The position numbers were made by a program, and so were the translations under genes. This document shows positions 59,452 to 64,000 of a stretch of DNA of 64,000 nt, piece by piece (the first letter of the stretch is position 1; the number at the start of each line of letters is the position of its first letter). Origin of the DNA: Streptomyces erythrochromogenes (lineage in GTDB: Bacteria; Actinomycetota; Actinomycetes; Streptomycetales; Streptomycetaceae). The DNA lies in assembly GCF_036170895.1 (NCBI RefSeq), contig NZ_CP108036.1, forward strand, positions 682,001-746,000, read 5' to 3'. The notes beneath the pieces were generated by a model. That model was given only the letters and a program-made list of their open reading frames with translations. It did not search any database and had not been told where the DNA came from.

Positions 59452-60198
59452 ATGTTTTCGAACCCGCGAACTCCCCCAGCAGCGGCGCAGAGTCGACGCG
59501 CCCTGCTGCGCACCGCCGTCGCCGGTACGGCCACCGCTGCCGGCGCGGGTCTGGCACTCGGTTCGGCCGCTCCCGCTTCCGCCGCCTCACGGGAGGCCGA
59601 GAGCACCGAACCCGTCACCACGCCCGAGCAGGCGCTGCGCCGGCTGGCCGCCGGCAACCACCGCTGGCGGACCCGGCACCAGGAACACCCGCACGAGTCC
59701 GCGTCCCTGCGCCGCCGGCTCGTCCAGGGCCAGCACCCGTTCGCGGTCGTGCTGGGCTGCGTCGACTCGCGCGTGTCGCCCGAACTGGTCTTCGACCAGG
59801 GGCTGGGAGATCTGCTGACCGTCCGGTCGGCGGGCGAGGTGCTGGACGAGGCCGTGCTCGGGAGCATCGCGTACGGGGTGCTGGAGCTGCACGTACCGCT
59901 GGTGCTCGTACTGGCCCACCAGTCCTGCGGGGCCGTGGCCGCGGCGGTCCACGCGGACGAGACGGGCGAGCCGCTCCCCGCCCACGTCCAGTACCTGGCG
60001 GAGCAGATCCGACCGTCCATAGACCGGGGCCAGGAGGGTGACGCCCGGGTCGACGCGACGATCAACGCGCACGTGCTCGGCGTCCGCCGACGACTGGCCG
60101 CGGAGCCCGACCTCGCGGGGAAGGTGGCGACGGGTGGACTGGCCGTCGTCGCAGCCCGCTACGAACTGCGCGACCAGCGGGTACGCACCCTGTCCTGA
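59452..60198 (+). CDS. Tat-exported beta-carbonic anhydrase
   Basis: A 248-residue zinc enzyme interconverting CO2 and bicarbonate. Twin-arginine signal (QSRRALLRTAV, then hydrophobic helix, APASA cleavage). The zinc/active-site set is complete: C103-x-D105-x-R107 in LGCVDSRVSP and H156/C159 in AHQSCGAV. The start is ATG 59452. Export through Tat in folded, metal-loaded form is plausible. Confidence 0.92.
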   Translation: MFSNPRTPPAAAQSRRALLRTAVAGTATAAGAGLALGSAAPASAASREAESTEPVTTPEQALRRLAAGNHRWRTRHQEHPHESASLRRRLVQGQHPFAVVLGCVDSRVSPELVFDQGLGDLLTVRSAGEVLDEAVLGSIAYGVLELHVPLVLVLAHQSCGAVAAAVHADETGEPLPAHVQYLAEQIRPSIDRGQEGDARVDATINAHVLGVRRRLAAEPDLAGKVATGGLAVVAARYELRDQRVRTLS

Positions 60199-60215
60199 CG
60201 CGGACCGGACGTACG

Positions 60216-60249
60216 GCCCGTCCCGGCCGGAGGTCCGACCGGGACGGGC
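60216..60249. terminator. Bidirectional terminator
   Basis: Perfect 11-bp arms GCCCGTCCCGG (60216-60226) and CCGGGACGGGC (60239-60249) between the convergent carbonic anhydrase and chaplin genes. Confidence 0.8.
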
Positions 60250-60264
60250 TCGGCGCTACGACCC

Positions 60265-60504
60265 TCAGGTGTTGATGCAGATGTTGCCGGCGGCCGGGTT
60301 GAGCGCGCCGATCACATTGACGCTGTTCCCGCACACGTTGATCGGAATGTGGATCGGGATCTGGACGACGTTGCCCGAGAGGACGCCCGGCGAGCCGACC
60401 GCGTAGCCCTCCGCGACGGAGTCCGCCGAGGCCGAGGACGCACCGCCGATGACCGCCAGGCCCATCACCAGGGCGAGGCCCGCACTCTTCCAAACACGCG
60501 ACAC
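60265..60504 (-). CDS. Short chaplin
   Basis: A 79-residue secreted chaplin. GTG 60504 has AAGGAG eight bases upstream. Signal peptide (SAGLALVMGLAVIGGASSAS), then one chaplin domain: GYAVGSPGVLSGNVVQIPIH, IPINVCGNSVNVIGALNP, NICINT with the usual two cysteines. Core nearly identical to the island chaplin at 12.2 kb, without its His-rich tail. Confidence 0.93.
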   Translation of the reverse strand: MSRVWKSAGLALVMGLAVIGGASSASADSVAEGYAVGSPGVLSGNVVQIPIHIPINVCGNSVNVIGALNPAAGNICINT

Positions 60505-60937
60505 GTGGAATCTCCTTGTCGTGCACGACGGTGCCGGAGCACCGCACGGCCCCGAGGGGGGCCGCCCCTCCTTCTTCGGCAGCCGACCACCGCCGACCGA
60601 AGCCCGGACGGCCCCGTTCGCTCGAAGAGGTGCCCCCGCGGCCTCCGTTTGGAGGTATCCGCGGCGCGGCGCGGGGGCGACGCGCCTGCGGCACCGGCTC
60701 GAATTTCCTGTTCGAACACACCAGTTCGGGCCTCTGCCCCGGAGACCGGGACATCCCCCCACCCCTTGGGGCCGGCCGGGCCGTCGCCGGATCAGCGGAT
60801 CCGACACGAACTCCGCTTCCACATGGGCCACTTGGCCGAGCCCGCGAGCGACGGCGCAGTCCAGCACCCGGGAGCGGAACCCGGGCGCCGTCGCGAGCAC
60901 GGGCCGCGGCCGGCGGCGCCGCTCCCGAACGCGCCGG
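60505..60937. other. Gap without a supportable gene
   Basis: Some 430 bp between the chaplin start and the operator of the radical-SAM cluster. Frames on both strands have no recognisable domain or ribosome site. It must contain the chaplin promoter. Confidence 0.5.
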
Positions 60938-60938
60938 A

Positions 60939-60957
60939 TGGTGACTCAAAGTCACCA
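60939..60957. promoter_or_regulatory. Perfect operator-like palindrome before the radical-SAM cluster
   Basis: TGGTGACT and AGTCACCA, 8-bp perfect arms around CAA. It is 80 bp upstream of the first gene of the cluster, followed by an AT-richer stretch (TACTTTTGATTACG) that could hold the promoter. Likely binding site for a dimeric regulator encoded elsewhere. Confidence 0.6.
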
Positions 60958-61036
60958 GTGCTGTACTTTTGATTACGCAGCGCTGTCATGTCGCGCCGTG
61001 CTCCCTCCCCTCCGTACCGATCACAAGGAGATGCCG

Positions 61037-62467
61037 GTGATCGAACGACTCTGGATCCAGCCACCCCTCGCCTTCGCCCGTCTGGGCCCCTCCCCCGTGC
61101 CGTGCGACAACTACCGCTACGGACCGAGCGACCTCACACCGCGCGGCACCGGCAAGACCACCGTCCTTCCGGATCTGACGCTGGACCTCGACGAGGACGG
61201 CGGACTCAGCGAGCGCCCTTCACAACGCGTGCAGTTCAAGGACGACATCGGCTGGCGGCCGGTGTGCCCCTACTTCGAGGTGCACGGCGAATGGACCATC
61301 GACGGGGAGTCCGGCACCGGCCCCGTGACCGAACAGGTGCTCACGCGCTCCGGGCTGCGTCTGGAGGACGTCCGGTGGGAAGTCTCCGTCGCGAACCTCA
61401 AAGCACACCACATCACCCAGCAGGCCGGTGACCGGATCGAGGCCCGGGTCGACCTGACCGGCGACGACCACCGGCGGCACGTCCTGGAAGGCCGGTCGCC
61501 ACAGGACGCACAGCAGCCCCTCGTCCCGGCCGGTGAAATCCTGCCGCTCGGTTCCGTTCAACTGCCCGCGCCCAATGCCGAGCTGCCCGAGCTGCGGCTG
61601 CGGTTCACCCCGGCGGTGGGCGCCGTCTACGGCCCCCGTGGCCTCGATCCCGACACCGGCTACGAACCTCCGGCCGAGTGTTTGATCCTCAATCCCGACG
61701 CGGCCTGGTGCGGCTTCAGGGTCGGCAGCGCCGACATCCGGACCGCTCCCGGTCTGCTCTTCGCGGGCGCCGAGAACGGGTGGCGCAGCGTCGGCCTCGT
61801 CGACGACGTGTGCGACGGCACGGTGACCGTCGCACTCCCGGCCGCCGGGCTGACGGCCACCGCGCGGATCGTGGCCGCCCCGCCCCGCTTCTCCCCCGAC
61901 CGCAGGCCGTTCGTGTCCCTGGCCGACGGGCTGGCCGACCGCGTGCAGCGCGCGGACGTGCACCGGCCCGACTACGTGGAGGACGAGAAGCAGACCGCCC
62001 AGGAGGTGCGCGACCTGTTCGAGCGGGTCCTGGAAACGATGGGCGCGGTCAACGTGGACGTCCAGAACGAGCGGTCCACCGCGGAGAACGCGTACCTGGC
62101 CCGCTTGCTGAACCTGGCCCCTGCCGACGCCCGCGCCCTGACCTTCGATCCCCCCGAGCCGCTGCTCGGCCTGTTGCTCGGGCTCACCGAGCGGGGCCGG
62201 CGCCGCCACCGCCGCTTCCCGGCCCTGGAGGTGCTGGAGGACATGATCCGCGAAGATCCCGACCTGATCCGCGAGCAGGTCCGCGCGCCCGCCCGGTCCG
62301 GCGGATCGGGGAGCGTCACGCTGGACTCACCGCGGTTCTACACCCGGCAGATGCCCAGCAACATGCGCGGATCCGACGCGTATCCGATGCATCTGACACG
62401 CCGGCAGTACGACCTCCTGGTGCGCTGGGCGGAGAAGCTGCGCGAGGACACGGAGCCGGAATCATGA
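61037..62467 (+). CDS. Unknown protein with LodA-like traits, partner of radical SAM enzyme
   Basis: A 476-residue cytoplasmic protein. AAGGAG at 61025-61030 is six bases before GTG 61037; the in-frame ATG at 61031 is too close to it. N-terminus IQPPLAFARLGPSPVPCDNY and YRYGP, the segments QRVQFKDDIGWRPVCPYFEV and WEVSVANLKAHH, and the C-terminus QMPSNMRGSDAYP with HLTRRQYDLLVRWAEK loosely recall LodA/GoxA cysteine-tryptophylquinone oxidases (IARVGNSP; FKDxxGxIKRQ; LTxTQYxxLxxWA). The Cys and Trp that form the quinone in LodA's C-terminal half are absent here; cysteines are only at 23, 77, 195, 205 and 239. Its stop overlaps the next start (ATGA). Function unknown. Confidence 0.72.
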   Translation: MIERLWIQPPLAFARLGPSPVPCDNYRYGPSDLTPRGTGKTTVLPDLTLDLDEDGGLSERPSQRVQFKDDIGWRPVCPYFEVHGEWTIDGESGTGPVTEQVLTRSGLRLEDVRWEVSVANLKAHHITQQAGDRIEARVDLTGDDHRRHVLEGRSPQDAQQPLVPAGEILPLGSVQLPAPNAELPELRLRFTPAVGAVYGPRGLDPDTGYEPPAECLILNPDAAWCGFRVGSADIRTAPGLLFAGAENGWRSVGLVDDVCDGTVTVALPAAGLTATARIVAAPPRFSPDRRPFVSLADGLADRVQRADVHRPDYVEDEKQTAQEVRDLFERVLETMGAVNVDVQNERSTAENAYLARLLNLAPADARALTFDPPEPLLGLLLGLTERGRRRHRRFPALEVLEDMIREDPDLIREQVRAPARSGGSGSVTLDSPRFYTRQMPSNMRGSDAYPMHLTRRQYDLLVRWAEKLREDTEPES

Positions 62468-63891
62468 CCGTACTGCTCCAGATCGGACGGCGGCCCCCGG
62501 ATCCGCCACCGGAGGGGCCCGCCGCGCCGGCCCCCGGGCCGCCGCCCCCTTCCGCCGAGGCCAAGGTCTTCCGCAGCGCCCACGGCGCCCACCTGTTCGT
62601 GGCGGACGGCAGCCGCGTGTACGACCTGCCCGAGCCCCTCGCCGCCCGGGTGGAGCGGTGGACGGCCGCGCCGGACGCCTCGCTCCCGGACCTCGCCCGC
62701 GATCTGGACCTTCCGCTGTGGTCGCGGCCCCGGATCGACGGCACGCCCGCCGAGCCGCCCCCGCTGGCCTCGCTCTCCCTCAACGTGATGCAGGCGTGCA
62801 ACCTGAGCTGCGGGCACTGCTACGCCGACGAGGGACGGTTCGGCGGATCCGCCCGCTCCATGCCGCGCCACACCGCCCACGCGGCGGTCGACCGGCTGCT
62901 GGCGGAGGCGGCTCCCGGGGCGGACGTGGTGGTCGGCTTCATGGGCGGCGAGCCGCTGCTCGCCCGGGACCTGGTCCACGACGTGGTCGGGTACGCGACG
63001 CGGGCCGGGGCCCGGACCGGCCACCCGGTCCGGTTCTCCGTCACCACCAATCTGACCACCGTGCGGCCCGAGGACGCCCGGTTGTTCGCCGCGCACCCGT
63101 TCACGGTCACCGTCAGTCTGGACGGGGACCGGGCCGGACACGACGCGCTGCGGCGCGCTCCGGGCGGCGCGAGCGCGTACGACCGGTTGCGGGCGGGTCT
63201 GGAGGTGCTCGCCCGGCACGGCCGCCCCCGCCGCCTGTCCGCCCGGGTCAGCGTGACCCCGCGTACCGGCCGCCTGCTGGACGTCCTGGACCACGGCATC
63301 GGGCTCGGCTTCGACGAGGTCGGCTTCGCCGCCGTGGTCAGCGCGCCCGACCCGGCGTACGAGATCACCGCGCGGACCTTCGACGGCTTCCTGGAACAGA
63401 TGGTCGAGTGCGGGGAGCGCGCCCTGGCCGAGCTGTCGGCGGGCCGGAGCTACCCCTTCGGGAACTTCCTGACCGCCCTGCGGGAACTGCACCGGGGCAC
63501 CCATCGTCCGTACCCGTGCGGCGCCGGCGCCGGGTACCTGAGCGCTTCCGCCGAGGGCGGCCTGTACGCCTGCCACCGGCTCGTCGACGATCCGGCCTTC
63601 GCGATGGGTTCGGTCGCCGACGGACCGGACCGGGAGGCCCGGCAGCGCCATCTGGCGGCGGGGCACGTCGACCGGGCGGAGCCGTGCCGCTCCTGCTGGG
63701 CCCGGTACCTGTGCGGCGGCGGCTGCTACCACGAGGTGAGCCGGCGCGGCCGGCCCGGCTGCGACTACATCCGCGGCTGGCTGGCCTTCTGCCTGCGGGC
63801 CTACGTCGAACTGTCCCAGGCCTCGCCCGAGTTCTTCCGGCTCCCCCCGGAGCCCGCCGCCACGACCGCCGGCGCCACCGGCCTCGTCTGA
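62464..63891 (+). CDS. Radical SAM/SPASM peptide-modifying enzyme
   Basis: A 475-residue radical SAM enzyme. N-terminal recognition-like segment (FRSAHGAHLFVADGSRVYDL), then the [4Fe-4S]/SAM motif CNLSCGHC (C112, C116, C119), GGEPLL (161-166), and a C-terminal SPASM region with C352, C370, C408, C411, C417, C421, C433 and C443 for auxiliary clusters. This architecture (QhpD, AlbA, SkfB, anSME-like) modifies peptides or proteins, often making thioether cross-links. Translationally coupled to the LodA-like gene before it and 11 bp ahead of the next gene, so one of those products is the probable substrate. Confidence 0.92.
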   Translation: MTVLLQIGRRPPDPPPEGPAAPAPGPPPPSAEAKVFRSAHGAHLFVADGSRVYDLPEPLAARVERWTAAPDASLPDLARDLDLPLWSRPRIDGTPAEPPPLASLSLNVMQACNLSCGHCYADEGRFGGSARSMPRHTAHAAVDRLLAEAAPGADVVVGFMGGEPLLARDLVHDVVGYATRAGARTGHPVRFSVTTNLTTVRPEDARLFAAHPFTVTVSLDGDRAGHDALRRAPGGASAYDRLRAGLEVLARHGRPRRLSARVSVTPRTGRLLDVLDHGIGLGFDEVGFAAVVSAPDPAYEITARTFDGFLEQMVECGERALAELSAGRSYPFGNFLTALRELHRGTHRPYPCGAGAGYLSASAEGGLYACHRLVDDPAFAMGSVADGPDREARQRHLAAGHVDRAEPCRSCWARYLCGGGCYHEVSRRGRPGCDYIRGWLAFCLRAYVELSQASPEFFRLPPEPAATTAGATGLV

Positions 63892-63902
63892 AGGAGCCGT
63901 CC

Positions 63903-64000
63903 ATGCCCGACCTCCCACCCCCCGCCGGGAAGTTCTTCCCCCGCAACCTCACCGCCCGCGCCGACTACCAGGTCCGCGGCAACCCGTCCGGCAGCCGTCC
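63903..64000 (+). CDS. Third gene of the radical-SAM cluster, cut by window end
   Basis: ATG 63903 follows GAAGGAGCCGTCC. Only 32 codons are visible (PDLPPPAGKFFPRNLTARAD, YQVRGNPSGSR). No domain can be named. Its tight spacing makes it part of the operon and a candidate substrate or flavoprotein partner. Confidence 0.6.
   Translation, partial: MPDLPPPAGKFFPRNLTARADYQVRGNPSGSR

Noticed and set aside
60449-61036. Upstream extension of the LodA-like frame
   Set aside because: The extension is Arg/Pro-rich, lacks similarity and overlaps the operator and chaplin promoter; AAGGAG six bases before GTG 61037 fixes the start.
1-64000. tRNA, rRNA or a biosynthetic gene cluster
   Set aside because: No T-loop/acceptor pattern or rRNA sequence was found, and no PKS, NRPS or terpene cluster is present; the lone phytoene-synthase-like gene is not accompanied by carotenoid genes.

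Overview
The window is high-GC (about 70 percent or more) actinobacterial DNA and almost certainly comes from a Streptomyces or close relative. It carries two chaplin genes, an S-(hydroxymethyl)mycothiol dehydrogenase, DUF3618/DUF4235/DUF1206/DUF3040/DUF5997 proteins, a LAXTG sortase substrate next to a SigE-type sigma factor, a SpoIIE-type phosphatase, and many GTG starts behind GGAGG sites. No rRNA, tRNA, CRISPR array or replication origin was recognised.

Region 1 (1-10.9 kb) looks like ordinary chromosome. It holds an enoyl-CoA hydratase cut by the window edge, a PIG-L deacetylase divergent from an MBL-fold hydrolase, a proline-iminopeptidase-like hydrolase, mscR, a LysR regulator divergent from a DapA-family lyase, a LysM/transglycosylase exoprotein behind a structured leader, a phytoene-synthase-like enzyme and a membrane Ser/Thr kinase.

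Region 2 (about 10.93-26.5 kb) is an accessory, rearranged island. Its left edge is a GH15 glucoamylase remnant fused in frame to a tyrosine-integrase remnant. Its right edge is a PNGase-type amidase gene that has lost its 3' part. Inside are a chaplin, small stress-type membrane proteins (DUF3618, DUF4235, DUF1206), a PhoD-like phosphatase and a PLP-dependent Orn/Lys/Arg decarboxylase. It also holds an IS5-type element, a broken DNA ligase, a frameshifted STAS protein, and an inverted duplication of a winged-helix-like gene plus a CBM48 gene in which each CBM48 copy has lost a different half.

Region 3 (26.5-45.6 kb) is dense chromosome. It includes an RraA-like protein, a coupled PAP2/EamA pair divergent from a TetR regulator with a 16-bp-phased operator array between them, a TerD protein and an orphan amino-acid-binding lipoprotein. 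A secreted endonuclease, a GH20 hexosaminidase, an HbpS-like protein, and an MFS/MarR pair follow. Next come a sortase-substrate/sigma-factor/membrane-protein operon, a MocR regulator that lost its DNA-binding domain, and a response regulator whose kinase gene is broken.

Region 4 (45.6-64 kb) contains the two most unusual loci. The first (46.1-48.8 kb) is a two-gene operon of a 773-residue RNA ligase-polynucleotide kinase-phosphatase fusion followed 9 bp later by a NYN/PIN-like protein: a compact RNA break-and-repair module. The second (60.9-64.0 kb, cut by the window end) couples a 476-residue protein with faint resemblance to LodA-type quinoproteins, a radical SAM/SPASM enzyme and a third gene behind a palindromic operator. 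Between them lie VOC proteins, a TDT transporter, DoxX, YdeI-like, DUF5997, a LysR-type effector domain without HTH, a SpoIIE phosphatase, a chitinase, a broken PadR gene, a Tat-exported carbonic anhydrase and a second short chaplin. Functions are read from translated sequence and family knowledge only; no database search was run.
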